A DNA stretch of 64,000 nt from the NCBI RefSeq assembly GCF_027580225.2, contig NC_073348.2, forward strand, positions 27,455,501-27,519,500, in the 5' to 3' direction. A model generated the notes under the pieces. That model saw only the letters and a program-made list of their open reading frames with translations, searched no databases and was not told the DNA's origin. Source of the DNA: Misgurnus anguillicaudatus. Lineage: Eukaryota; Chordata; Actinopteri; Cypriniformes; Cobitidae. Shown here piece after piece: positions 47,558 to 60,969 of this stretch. Within the stretch, counting starts at the first letter, position 1; each line of letters starts with the position of its first letter. The position numbers and the translations under genes were made by a program.

Positions 47558-49774
47558 GCTGACAATCTCACTGTCTTGCCAAAAGTCCTCCTAGTGCGCT
47601 GAGAAAGGAAATAGCGACATTTTCTGGTAAATTAACTGGAGCATTAATCCTGTCCAAGAAAATATCTATGCAAGATATCTGAGAAGGTCCAAGATGGATA
47701 ATTCAAGACACATCTTTATTTCTTGGTTTTGTCTTAGCAAACAGCACAGAGCTATTTAGAAACAGAAAATTCGGGGGTGACAACAGAACACAGTGTTCAT
47801 TTAAAGTGGAAGTCACTACAAATATAAACTGACCTAAGACAAACCATTATGATCTATGTTATTAACTGTCTGAAACTAAATGCTACTGTATATCATAATA
47901 TAAATACAGTCATTATGCAGTTAATGCCTTTCTCAATATTCAGATACACATTGTCGGACACATTGGTGAAATATGATTTGTTGATTTGGTTAAGTCTCAG
48001 TTCCCAAATGTTTTTAAGCGTTTGCCTGTTCCCATACATTTAAAAAAATCATAGTTTGTATAAGCAATTGTTGTAACAGCTACAGTAATGTTCGAAAGTT
48101 TAAAAACACTTGACTAAAATGTTTCTCATGATCTAAAATATATGAGTCTGAAGACATATGGTTAAATGTTTGAAATAACTTTGATGTACAAAAATATAAC
48201 TGTGTCAACATCATTTCTTTCATTAGTTTTGAAGAAATACCAGCCAAATCAAATAAACAGCAAATAAGAGACTAGAATAAATGACTCCTTCTACTTCAAT
48301 ATTAAACTTCCCAGGCTTGATAAAATGACAAGATCATTTATTTTGGATGTTTTTATTCACAACATCATTCCTGTAGTTTGCGTATAGATATTTCTTTTTT
48401 TAAGTTTACAGTACTATAATCCTAAAATGTGGGAAAATATAAATAAAGAGTTTCTACACTTTTGAATGGTCCTTAAGCAAGCCTCAAAATTCATGTCTTG
48501 AAGTATACTTTCTATTTTTAGACTCATGCAAAATGGAGATTTGCATTCAAAATGTAAACTTCTGTTTATAGTTTTGTATGTCGCTTTAAAGTTTCAGATT
48601 TTACTTAGGGCGACTTAAATATTCTTGTTTCTCACCCACACTTTCCTGGCATCTTATTTTTTCCACAGAAAAAAACTAAATTTTGACAGTTTCACTAAAA
48701 AGTTGAAATCAAAACAAAAAAGGGATGATAACCTTGTCAGATTTCAACAGACTGAAGTAAACAGTCTTGTCAGGTAGATGTGAAAGAGGAGGGATGGGGG
48801 GCGTTGAGCAGCTTTTTGCTGAAGTAATGGATGGATCCTGTTTCCTGCTGTTGATGTAAACTCATGCCACACAAAAGAGGAGGTGACGAGAGGTCTGATA
48901 TCCACTGATACTCAGTGAAAAAGAGCTTATTTTAACTGTGATTCATCTTGTTTTTTCGCACCACATTATCTGCATTAGCTTTTACCCGAGATCTGCCGAT
49001 AACAATCGTGATAGGCAACGATTTATTTGCTCGTTTTATTTTTTCCAGGATTCTTTTCTGTGGTCTGATAATGGCTTTAACTGGTAGATCAGCTATTAAG
49101 AGTGGGACAATGAAAACCAGGTGGGTTGCTGTCACAGTGTCTGGCTCATTGCATCTTAAGAAATAATCCATATACTTGATTCCAAATGCCAAATGATTAA
49201 TTTACTAGAATGGAAAAATCAGGAATTGTTTATAAACAGTGACATTACATCATGAAGACGATGACAACATCCTAGTTTTCCGCATCCCATTAATCATCCT
49301 GATATCTCACTCAATGCCTCTATACATGCAGAACGACATTAAAAATCTCAATGGTGGAGTCGATTATGTTTTTTTTCCCCTAGAATTACTCCTGAGCCAA
49401 ACCACAATGTCCTATTTTTCTTGTGTTTCTCTCGGGTGTATCTCCACACACCCCAGGAGATGTTAAAGCCCTGGAGATGGGATGTAATTATGTAGTCCAG
49501 CCGCAGGGCTTTGACTTTGGACGGATCTGCAGTGACTCAGCGACTGACCAGAAAAACACTCGCTGACTCCAACCTATAACTATGATTCTGCTCTGACTCT
49601 CGGCTCTTTGATTTTAAACAGCACACACGGAAATCTTTATTAATACAGGAGGGATAGGAAAGACATTAGGCAGAAGCAATATTAGAAAACCGCTCATAGT
49701 TTTGGTTCGCATGAAAAGAAAGGAACCATCATCTTTTCGCAAGCACATATAAAAAGTCAGAGATTTTATCTACA
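47558..49774. other. Intergenic, unique sequence
   Basis: No exon or repeat family recognised over 2.2 kb. Confidence 0.4.
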
Positions 49775-49946
49775 CTGTAAAATATTTTTTGCATTTAAAT
49801 TTAAAAAGTATAATCAACTTAGTTTGCAACTTGGTAGTGATAAGTTGCTGTAACTTATAAAATAAAGTTGAATTAGCGGAAGTTATTTTAACTTTATTTA
49901 TTAAGATACAGCAAATTCACTAGTCAAGATAAAAAAGTTGAAATTA

Positions 49947-50375
49947 CACTGCAAAAAATTATTTTCAAGAAAAAAAATACTTAGTATTTTTGTCTTGTTT
50001 TCAGTAAAAATATCTAAAAATTCTTAAATTAAGATAATAAGTCTAGTGTTTAGACCAAAAATATAAAATGTAAGTGATTTTGTGCATAAAATAAGCAAAA
50101 AATCTGCCAATGTGTTAAGCAAAAAAATCTTAAAAATTTTTCATAAACACTAAATTCAAGAAAAATGTGCTTACCCCATTGGCAGATTTTTTTGCTTGTT
50201 TTATGCACAAAATCACTTACATTTTATATTTTTGGTCTAAAAACTAGACTTATTTTCTTGGGTCATTTTGCTCATCAAGAAAAAGCATCTTCATTTAAGA
50301 ATTTTTAGATATTTTTATTGAAAACAAGACAGAAATACTAAGAATTTCTCTTTCTTGAAAATCATTTTTTGCAGT
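49947..50375. mobile_element. Palindromic MITE with 'CACTGCAAAAAAT' ends, nested in a 'CACTGTAAAA' repeat
   Basis: Inverted arms share TAGTATTTTTGTCTTGTTTTC with 34772-35152. Flanking 49773-49946 (CACTGTAAAATATTTTTTGC, AAAAAGTTGAAATTAC) and the piece after 50376 look like one split A/T-rich repeat. Confidence 0.8.
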
Positions 50376-50875
50376 CTACTTGTAAAACCAAGTTGATAAT
50401 ACTTAAAAAGTGCAAACAAATGCATAATTATGATATTATGACCATAAAGCATAAACGCAACATGCATACATGACCACAAAACTCATTAAGTCACACAGGT
50501 ATATTTGTAACAATAGCCAACAATACATTATATTATATTTTTTATACTAAAAATCTTTAGAATATTAAGAAAATAAGTTCCATGAATATATTTTGTACAT
50601 TTCCTACCAATCTATATATATAAAAAAAAAATTCATCATAAGTAATATGTGTTGCCAAGAACTTCATTTGAACTTTGAAGGCTATTTTCTCAAAATTAGA
50701 TTTTATTGCACATTTTATTTCAGATTTTCAAATAATTGTATCTCGGCCAAATATTTTCCTATTCTAACAACTATCATACATTAATGGATATTATATTATA
50801 AGCAATTATACATCAAAATTTCGAAAAATTCACCCTTACGACTTTTTTTGTGGCCTAGGGTCATATACTGTATAC

Positions 50876-51075
50876 ACTGAAAAAATTAATCATTCAATTT
50901 ATAAAATTTTTTAAGTTAAGTGGTCGCAATTAATTTATTTAAGCTACATTTAAAGGAAAAATATTTGAAAAAAAAAACCCAAAAAACTTTTGTTTTAGTG
51001 TATCTTAAATACATTAATTGCAACCACTTACCTGAAAAAAATTGAGTAAATTGAATTAAAAAATTTTTAATAAAA
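50876..51075. mobile_element. A/T-rich palindromic MITE
   Basis: CACTGAAAAAATTAATCATT with GGTCGCAATTAAT in the left arm, and ATTAATTGCAACCACTTACC in the right arm, are inverted. Confidence 0.65.
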
Positions 51076-51279
51076 AATAAAAAAAAGCCTGGACATCGGT
51101 TGCACATGGTTAAATTAGGTTTTCTTAAATTGAAATTAACATTAATTAAAATTCATTTCATTTTAAGAAAACTTGATTCAATCATGTTGAACTGGTGTAC
51201 ATCATTAAATTACGTAGATCCAACAATTTTTTTAAAGAAAAATCATTTTAAGAAAACAATTCAATCATGTGCAACCGGA

Positions 51280-52810
51280 GTTAGTAAATCAGCAGTGTTG
51301 ATGCCTAGTATCAGCTATCCCTGCTAGGCAATAATGTTGTCCATTTCTGCATATAGCTTCAGTTCCAGCACAGACCGTGAGAGAGACGTCTTTTCATTTC
51401 TCTCTCACTAACTTATTTTCAGTTTGTGCCATTGATCACCAGTGTTGAAAGACAACAAACATCTCCTACGAGAGCGTCTGGTGTAAAACAACAATCTGGC
51501 TTTTTGTCATTCTCAGACATCTCAGATCTCTCTTTTTTATTCTCCAAATGTATCAAACAGAACATTTAAGGGATAAAAATCATAGGAAACATCCATATTT
51601 CAGGAGCATATCAATAATAACAAACATTTACTTTGGTGATTTTCCAGATTGGTGAATAAAGACAGCCGAAGACGATTAATCAAGGAAGAAAATATTACCT
51701 AACGTATTAGTATTGGATACGCAAAAACAAAAACAAGATCTGAGCAACCTAAGACAGCACATACCTCAATCAAAACAAGAAGAATGGATGAATTACAGAG
51801 AAAATATGCTTTAAAGAGCTAAACAATATTTATTGGTTGTTAAATGAGTGCAAATGGAATACAATACTAATGCACTGAATATCTGGATATTGTATATCAG
51901 TGTCTTAACGGTCCCATGTGCATCTTGATTTTGAGGACTAGTTTAGTCAGAACTAATAAAAGTTAAAGCAGTTCAGTTTAGGAGAATACCAAACTCCTTT
52001 TTGCTTTAAGTAGATCTGGTCTTAATTATCAGATCCTCTTTACAGGCACTTTAAAAAAACAATTTATAGCATCTCAGGATGATAAGATCTCAAAGCCAAA
52101 TAGATGGTCCTGTAATTTGAATATAAAATATTTTTCTGAGACCATGTATGTTTAAGTAATTTAGACAAAGTAATTATAAATGGGTGAAAAATACATTTGA
52201 CTTTTCCATCCGTAAGGAATCCTTTAAATTTACTGCTGATCTAATGGGAGAACCAAGTTTGTTTTAGCTGTAGATTCCAAAATACCGATTTGATGTATTT
52301 TTTACTTGAATGGCACTATAGAGACTGTATTTCTTCACTACTGTACTGTTTAATATAAATCTTTGATATATGTCAATTGCATCCATTTCCTACGCAATTC
52401 GAGTAAATTTGTAGTTTAATATCAAGGCCAGAGGTTTTCTGTTGGACTCTCAGACACAATGTTTCTTCTTGAGCAGTGTCAAAGTGGAATGCAGGCTGAA
52501 CTTTGACTGTTAGAGATGCAGGATTATTCTTATCTTGATAATCTTCAATGGGTTAAAGCCTGACATATGACTGATGCTGGGGTCATAAACCCATTACAGC
52601 AGTAGAGAACATTAGGCTGAGGTATGTGACAGCCATTATTTTTTGCTAGATTTGTGACAGGCATACGGTTTCGCTCATGGCAACCAATTTTTTTCTATTA
52701 TTGTTTCGAAGTTTTGGATTTGTGATTTATAGTTTAAATTCCAGTTTCATCATTTGACTATACAGTAGGCCTAACATCTCTTGTATTGCTCGTCATGTAA
52801 ATAAATGTTT
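51280..52810. other. Intergenic, unique sequence
   Basis: No exon or repeat recognised. Confidence 0.4.
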
Positions 52811-53514
52811 TTTATGTTTTATTAGTTTTACCCAAATCTTTTTTTGAAGAAAGACCAACCTGAGACAAACCCAATGTAATTAAACTTATGTCCAATTATT
52901 TGAACCCAACTGGACCTGAATGCAAACGGCACCGGCGTGTGTGCAGTCTGCAGCCCCACACCACCAGTCAGACAGAAAGAAACCCCGGTGGCCCCGCATC
53001 CATCCAATTTGGCCCGCTGCTCCATTTATTTTCATTTGTTATCTGACGATGACACCAAGGTAACGGCTAAAATGTGCATTTAAAATTGATTGACAGGCCT
53101 GTCTAAACAAAAATTAACCTACCGCCACCCACACGATGTAGCAATCGCTCTTGGCAAACAAAGGAGGGTTTGGAAAAGGACTCAATGCACACACGCAAGG
53201 CAGTTTGGGTCTTCTCGGGTCCGTTAGGCAAAAACACATTCATTTTAAATTAACTGCGACCTGATGCCGCTAATATTATATACCTGACCTTTGTCCAAGG
53301 CACACAAAAAACTTTTAGACCTTGGGTTTTTGGATCTAAGTGGACCCGTGAAGTCCTCTAACCTGGTTGCCTTAAAATTTTGAGTTAATTTAACTTAAAA
53401 ATATAAGTTGACTACTAATATTGTCTACTAATATTTTTTAAGTCATATCAACTCAAAACAAAGTGACAGCGTGTATATATATACATTTATTATGTTTTAA
53501 TCCCCATAAAATTG

Positions 53515-53835
53515 TTAAACATTGTACATATTATATTATATATCCCCTATAGAATTGGCTATGTCTGTCTCTCTCCCAAGTTTTTTTTCCCTCCTAGGAC
53601 TTTTCGCCCACAGGGTTTTTCTCCTAGGGCTTTTTTTCAACCACTGGGGAGTCTGCTGACATTGGCTTAACTTAGCACCCTCTTACATATGTTACATTTT
53701 AGTATGGTTAATCTTAACCACTGTATTCTGCTGTTTATGTTTTAAGATTTTTCAGCTTTTTCCATCTATTAATGTAAAGCTGCTTTGAAACAATTGAACA
53801 ATTGTGAAAAGTGCTATATAAATAAAAAAAATTAT
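53515..53835 (+). mobile_element. Non-LTR retrotransposon 3' end (LINE/SINE tail type)
   Basis: GTAAAGCTGCTTTGAAACAA, then AAGTGCTATATAAATAAAA, is the characteristic 3' tail shared by fish LINEs and their SINE partners; it is followed by an A-rich run. Upstream blocks CTCCTAGGGCTTTTTTTCAA fit the same family. No ORF remains. Confidence 0.7.
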
Positions 53836-54765
53836 ATTGCTATATAAAAATATATAAAAAGATAATTTTTTACAGTGGAGAGATTAGGTTTGGTGAGGTT
53901 ATCTTGAAGATTTTCCCATATGAGCTGCACTATATAAATAATAATTAATAAATAGGATGTCAGCAGGTTAAAAATAACATAGCAAAGCAATAAATAATGG
54001 TGAGACCAGGGAAAGGAAAAATATCTGCATAACCAGAAATAGCCCCAAATCCTTCAGCATCATTTTATTTATACTTAAAAAAATGTACAAAAAATTATTT
54101 TCTAACAAAACAAAATAAATGACTATATTTACAATACACAATGTATTCCGAATGATGCAGCCCAAGAAGATAAATAATTTTTTTCCATTATTTGTGTGGC
54201 ACAGAGGTCTGTGAAATAGAGATATAAACTGTAGCTTTCCCATGATTCTCTGTGTGGTCAGTTGATATTAACTTATCCGTGTGTGGCCCCGTACTTGCTG
54301 AAACAATTACAAGACCCACAGTCCGAATTCTGTGCATAGTCTGTTAAGCATCCACTTCAGATTGTGTGTTTCATATTTATTTTCCCTTGATAATTTGATT
54401 TACAGCCATGACCATAATCTAACCCACCATGTGCAGACACCTCAATGGCTTTCTGTAATAATTCCAGGCATTTTGAAGTTTGTCTTTTAGTGATTTTCCA
54501 CTAAAGTAATAAAAAAGGAGTCTTTATTTTACATTGGGGGGTTCAGACTGTAACTTTTTGATGGACTAAAGAGCAGGTGTACAGTATAATAGCCAGTGGT
54601 CATTTGCAAATGCACACATATAGTGTATATTATCAATTTGAAAAGTGTCTGTGTGGTTTGGTGGAGGATGACATTAATGATATCTTCTAAAAGTTGGGCG
54701 AATGAAGTTTCTTTATTCTGTTTAACACAAAAGAAAATACTGTGGAAGTCAATGGGTACTGTTAA

Positions 54766-55647
54766 AGGATTAGTCAATTTTCTTTAAAAAAATCCAGATA
54801 ATTTACTCACCACCATGTCATCCAAAATGTTGATGTCCTTCCTTGTCCAGTCAAAAAGAAACCATGTTTTTTGAGGAAAACACTCCAGGATTTTTCTCAT
54901 TTTAATGGACTTTAATGGACCCCAACATTTCACAGTTTTAATGCATTTTAAAATTGCAGTTTCAAAGGACTCTTAACGATCCCAAACAAGGCATTAGGGT
55001 CTTATCTAGCAAAATGATTTTTGACAAGAAAAAATATGCACTTTTAAACCACAACTTCTCATCTATCTCTGATCCCAGATGCGCCAGCGTGACCTCACAT
55101 AATTGCGTAATGCTGTTTGGAAAGGTCACGTGTTACATATATGAAACGCACATTTGCGGACTATTTTAAACAATAAACTGACACAAAGACATTAATTAGT
55201 ATCATTCCACATACAACAATGTCAAAACGGTCCTCTTTCTTCACACTTGTAAACACTTGGGCGTAGTTTCGATATACATCATCCATGACCTCTTGACGTA
55301 ATGACGTATTGCGTGAGGTCGTGCTGGCGCGTCACAGGATCGTAGCAAGACAAGAAGTTGTGGCTTAAAAGTGCATATTTTTTATTTTTCCTGCCAAAAA
55401 TGACAATTCTTCACTAGATAAGACCCTTATGCCTCGTTTGAGATCGTTTATTGTCCTTTGAAACTGCAATTTTAAACTGCATTAAAACTGTTACGTGTTG
55501 GGGTCCATTAAAATGAGAAAAATCCTGGAATGTTTTCCTCAAAAAACATAATTTATTCTCGACTGAACAAAGAAAGACATCAACATTTTGGATGACATGG
55601 TGGTGAGTAAATTATCTGGATTTTTAAAAAGAAAATAGACTAATCCT
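54766..55647. mobile_element. Palindromic TTAA-type MITE, 882 bp
   Basis: TTAA at 54762-54765 and 55648-55651. Ends AGGATTAGTCAATTTTC and GAAAATAGACTAATCCT are inverted. The arms share CACCATGTCATCCAAAATGT, CACTCCAGGATTTTTCTCAT and GTCCATTAAA. Confidence 0.9.
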
Positions 55648-55785
55648 TTAACTGTGTGGTTCTTTTGCATTCAGCAGAAAAAAAGATAGGTTAAAAACAA
55701 CATTAGGTTGAGTAAATGATGGCATTTTTGGGTGACCTGTTCCTTTAAACGGCTAAGGTTTAATAATTTAACTTAAAAAGTTTAA

Positions 55786-56299
55786 AGGAATATGTTGTTT
55801 ATTTCTTTCTTTGTTTAGTTGAGAAGAAATTAAGTTTTTTTTTTTTTTAGGAAAACAGGATTTTTCTCCACATAGTGGACTTTAATATACCTCAACAGTT
55901 TAAAATTGCAGTGTCAATGCAGCTTTAAAGGACTCTTCTCATCTTGCACTAGCCATGTGATGCACCAAAGTGACCTTACGTAATATGTAACAGGTCGAAA
56001 ACTCGCGCCTCAGCTTCCGTGTTTACTTGTGTGGAGAAAGAGGACCGTTCCGACATTGTTGAATGTGGAATGATACTAATTAATGTCTTTGTGTAAGTTT
56101 ATTGTTTAAAATGGTCTGCAAATGTGCATTCACATATGTAATGAGTGACCTTTCGACGTGATTACGAAATACGTAAGGTCATGCTGGGGTGTCACTAGAA
56201 GACAATAAAACAGTAAACTGTTGAGGTCCACTCAAGTCAACTTTATGGGATGACATGGGGTAAGTTATCAGAATTTTTTAATTAAAGTTGAGTATTCCT
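55786..56299. mobile_element. TTAA-type MITE related to the 54766 element
   Basis: TTAA at 55782-55785 and 56300-56303. Ends AGGAATATG and GAGTATTCCT are inverted. Internal AGGAAAACAGGATTTTTCTC and GACCGTTCCGACATTGTTG relate it to 54766-55647. Confidence 0.8.
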
Positions 56300-56303
56300 T
56301 TAA

Positions 56304-57461
56304 CTAATAATTGTCATTTATTACAGTTATGTAATGATAAAATGTTTACATTACTGCTCATTTCAGTGTTTAAAAGACACACGCTGTGCAAGTGAATGGG
56401 AATACCTCAGATGGTGGTGTAAATCAGTAGACGTGCGGAGCAGAGATGGACAGAGAGCTGAATCCTAGCCAACAGCAACCTCGCAACAGGAGAGAGAATG
56501 TACAGCAAGTCGAATGTAAGGTGTTTTGTAGCACGATATTGTATTCTGCGTCCACTGCATCTGGAGTAACATATGCTTTGTATAAATCAGAAACAGGTTG
56601 ATCTAATGACTAGATGTCATGCAATACGAAGCATGATATGTGACTATTTCCTGCATGCCTTAAACATACTGTACAGTATGCAAATCTAATCACTAACAGA
56701 TCTGGTTCATTCATATGATGCATGATTATCTATATATATTGCGATGAAGAAATTCAATTTGTTTGCTTGCGTTTATCCACGTCTGCAATTGATTTAGGAA
56801 TGAGCACACATTGTCTTTAGATATACTAAGCCTGAGGGCCTAAGTAGCTCCAGCACAGGTCTTTGGAAACATACTGTACGCTTTCAAATTGCTTTTTAAT
56901 GAAGGACAAATTTGACTCTGACCCTATCATTTTCATTTCTCCAACAAGCCGGATGATTGGCCTTTAGCTACAGTTCAGTTGCTTTTCGAATCCCTAGCCA
57001 GGTTTCAATAAGCTTGGAGGAAACACAGGAGAAGACTCAGGTTTGACCAAAGAAACCAGTAGGAATTTAATATCGGATTTAAACATACGTACAGATGATT
57101 TAAACTGTATTGCTGCCAGATTGTAAGCAGCCATCTGCAAATTGATGCTTTCCAGACTGCGAGGCAACAAAATGTCAAGTTTTAATATTAATTGACTTTG
57201 AAAATGTCAGGTGCCTCATTTCCTTGCATCTGGGTGTTAAACACGGACCGGTTACACTTGAGGCAATGGTGGTATCAGGCATGCACCAGAGGTAGCAAAA
57301 TAGCGCTGGTTTCGTCCAAATGCTCAAATCCACAGAGGCAGGGCACTTTAAAAGTTTTTTCTTTCAAAGTCCAGAGCAAAGGTTCCTGATGAATCAACCT
57401 GGAAGGTAACCTGGAGTCCGGATGATGAGAAAGTTCAGTTATGCGGACAATACAGCATTGT
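56304..57461. other. Intergenic, unique sequence downstream of dchs1
   Basis: No exon or repeat recognised; lies past the likely dchs1 poly(A) site. Confidence 0.4.
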
Positions 57462-58360
57462 TTTATTACCATCATTGAAAGCAGCATAAAACAGTGTGAA
57501 CGAGCTGCTCTGTCTTATTGGCATTTTGAAAGAAACTCAATCACAAACAAGTCTTTCAGGTTTCAATTTCTCAAGCAACCTCCATGAGCCTGAAACAGTC
57601 TGGCCCTTTCTATAATAAATTAGGGAAGATGCCGAAAAGCGTAGTTAAAAGGGCAGGCGGCGCGAAGACTTCAAAAGGTTTATAATACAAAATTGGAAAG
57701 ATTCAATACTTTCAGGCTCTCTTTTTTATAAATAATCAAATACAACATTTTTCACTCATTCACAAGTGTCACAAATTTCACAATCGCACAGTATGGTGAT
57801 CCTAGACACTATACAATGATAATACACATTGTGGCTATCATACATATAAATATACATATAAAAAATGTCACCTCTTCACTCATACACTGACAAAACAAAT
57901 GGCATTTCCACAATCAGAAATTAAACCTGCATAAAAAATATATAAATGAAAGTATCATCGATTAAAAAAAAAGAAAACATCTCCCAGTCATATATCAAAC
58001 ATACATAATTACATCAGTTCTCAATGCTGTCCATAAAGTATGAGGATAGCAGCTATCTTGAATGGATTGAACGTAACACTGGAAAGATTTCAAGCTGTCG
58101 TCGGTATAAAAAGGAGCAGATATGTTTTGCCTTCCTGAGCCAGCCAGGTTGACAAAACAAAGCGACACAACAAGTCTTCACATCAACACTACGGTGGCTC
58201 TGATGAAGGGTAACGTCATAACTAAACCGCATAACGCTTTTACCCTTTCAGTTACCAGACACCTGCGTCACCATCATGGCTGAGCGACTGGTTTTCATGC
58301 TGCCGTTTTAAGTAATATGTCTTATCAAAAGACAAAAAATGGCCTCTATAAAATGAAGCA
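57462..58360 (-). other. dchs1: Probable dchs1 3' UTR with poly(A) signal
   Basis: The first AATAAA on the minus strand after the stop codon is at 57462-57467, about 895 bases downstream. The interval is A/T-rich without other recognised features. The 3' end is inferred from this signal only. Confidence 0.5.
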
Positions 58361-60969
58361 TTAAATCCTCATCTCAGCTTCGTTACTGTTTTCCAGTGAG
58401 TGTTCGGTGGTGCTGATGATGGAAGCTGAGGGACCTTGAGTGACACCAAAGGGGGAAACTGCTGGAGATCTTGCTGCAAGTGGGGACAGTGAAGGGGAGA
58501 AACTAGGAGACATGGCTGCAGAGGAGATAGAGCCTTCGTGGCTAATGGGTGAACGTTTTAGGGATGCTAAGTGGTGGAACGTCCGTGACATAGCTGGTTT
58601 AGGCGGGACAGATTTGGCTCCCGGATGAGCCACTGAGGTTATGAGGGGTGGTGGGTCGATTCTTGGCTTGGGGTCTGTTTTAATTTTGGGTTGAAAGGGT
58701 CGACGTGGGTTGTTGGGCGGTAGGGTCTCATCCTTAAGTCTGGCAATCTCTGTAAAGACACTTGCTAAAGGTTGGAACTGAGGGCACCAGTTGAGAAGGT
58801 AGTCCCAGTTGTAGCTGCCTCGCAGTTCCTCATCACTTGCCACTATGGCTGTAAGGGAGCCATCAACTGATGGCTTGCCGTCCTCAGGGAAAGCATAGTC
58901 TTTTGGATGGGATATGTTCAACCCTCTACCTACTCCAAGGTAGCCTCCACCTTCATCTCTGTAGACTGGAAGCTGACCAGAAAGTAGGGTACCACTGAGA
59001 CTTCCCAGTTTCTTACTTTTGAACCACTGGCTTGCATCAAGTGGCCCAGGTTCACAAGAGATGTCCGAGAGTTGATCTGCATCCTGTTGGATGCCTGAGT
59101 CAGGACCCCGGGCGGCGATATGTTCTTGCATTGAGGACGTGATGCTGGCCACTCTTGGGTATTCGTTGATCATGCGGATTTCATCGTCTTCTGCTGCTTC
59201 GGCAGATCCTCGTCCACTGGAGTGAGAGGGATCAAGGGAACCTCCTCGCATGTAAGTGCCACCTGTTCCTTCCTCCACACCTGCGTATCCAGGAAGGGTC
59301 TGATGATAGATCCGGTCTCCCCCTGTGGGTTTAGACTCATCCAATTTCTGCAAAGCTGTGTCTGAAGACTCAGTCCTATTTCCAGTGTCCTGGCCTTTCT
59401 TCTTGCGCCTTGCTCTTACTAGATAAAGAGTCACTGCAATTATCACTAATAAGACAATGACTCCAAGAGAGGCAGCAATTATGCTTACGAGTAGAATATT
59501 AAGGTCAGTCGCAAGACCAAATGATGTGTTGGTAATGTCAATGGTTAGTTGAGCAGTAGTGACTCTTGAGTTATCAAGAGGGCTGTGGGCATTAATGTCC
59601 ATAGTCATTAGGCGGGTTTCTCTCTTTAAGCGACTTCCACCGCTTGAGCTGCTGGAGCCGTCCATCTTAAGGTAGATCACACCAGTGGTCTTATTCACAT
59701 CAAAGTAAGGTGAGACATTGGGAAAGGAGTAGAGTACAATCCCATCCACCCCCTTATCCACATCACTGGCCTGAACTTCACCAATGCTCTGACCTTTTTT
59801 GGCTCCCTCTGGTACTTCAAAGGAGAAGTCTGAAGAGGTAAAAACTGGGTCATATTCATCTTCTCCTGTAACGTAAACTTGCACTGTGACGGTAGCCGAA
59901 TTGTTGCCTGCATCCACAGCCGAAGCGATGAAGTTAAATGAGTTCGCATTCTCAAAATCAAAGGTCTGCCTGGTACGAACTTCTCCCGAGTTCTGATCGA
60001 TTATGAAAAAATCTTTCTCCAGCCTAGAGTGGTCCAAAATATAATACTTAAGCTGTCCATAAACACCAGTGTCATAATCAATGGCGTGTAACACAGTCAC
60101 AACAGAGTTGGGCGGCTGGTTCTCACGGATACTGGCAGTTAAAGTAGCAATAGGAAAAAAAGGTCTGTTGTCATTGATATCCTTCACCTCCACGCTAATA
60201 GGAGCCAGAGCAAAATGACCATGGCCATCTGAGGCTTGTACTATAACCACATGGGAAGTCCGACTTTCCCTGTCCAGCGGCCTTTGAAGCCTCAACGCCC
60301 CACTCCACTGATCAACCGAGAACAATTTCATCTCATCCCCAGAGCTAATGCTATACTGGACCGCTGCGTACGGAGCTGAATCAGGATCAGTTGCAGTCAC
60401 ACGTAATATTTCAGTACCAGCAGCTGCCCCTTCACTCAAAGCCACTGCGTACTCAGCTCTACCAAAGACAGGAGGATTGTCATTCACATCAGTGATTGTA
60501 ATGATAGCCGGTACACTCGAACTGCGTTGGGGGACGCCGCGATCCGAAACTGCGATGGTGAGGTTATAGTGTGACAACGCCTCAAAATCCAGCCCCTCCG
60601 CCAGGATCAGGGTTCCAACCGTCTGAAAACCATGACCTTCTATAAAACGAACACTACTTTCAATCTGGAAAGCATTTCCGACATTCCCACTAGCGATTGC
60701 AAAATCAAACCCAGAGTTTTCCTGAGATAGGTCTCCATCTACTGCTTCCAAGGTTAGAATTGTGGCTCCAGGAAGCTGGTCCTCGGGTACCGTGGCTCTG
60801 TACTCCAGCTGGTGAAATATGGGGGCATTATCATTGACGTCTATAAGTTGGATCTGGACTGTAGCAGAAGATGACAAAGGTGGAGTCCCGGCATCATGAG
60901 CTTCGATAACTACACTCACAGATGGCTGCTCAGGGTCAAACTCTGCTTTTTGTCTAAGGAAAAGTGTAC
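58361..60969 (-). CDS. dchs1: dchs1 last exon (four cadherin repeats, membrane helix, tail)
   Basis: 2609 bp: two bases completing Gly (NGTLFLRQ), 868 codons and TAA. Acceptor GTTGTTACAG. The single large exon covers several repeats plus the whole cytoplasmic domain. The position of the acceptor follows from the continuous reading frame and the phase of the preceding exon. Confidence 0.95.

Noticed and set aside
52828..53025. 65-codon minus-strand frame in a GC-richer patch
   Set aside because: No domain or splice context; the segment may be an old repeat remnant. I could not assign it, so it is not called a gene.
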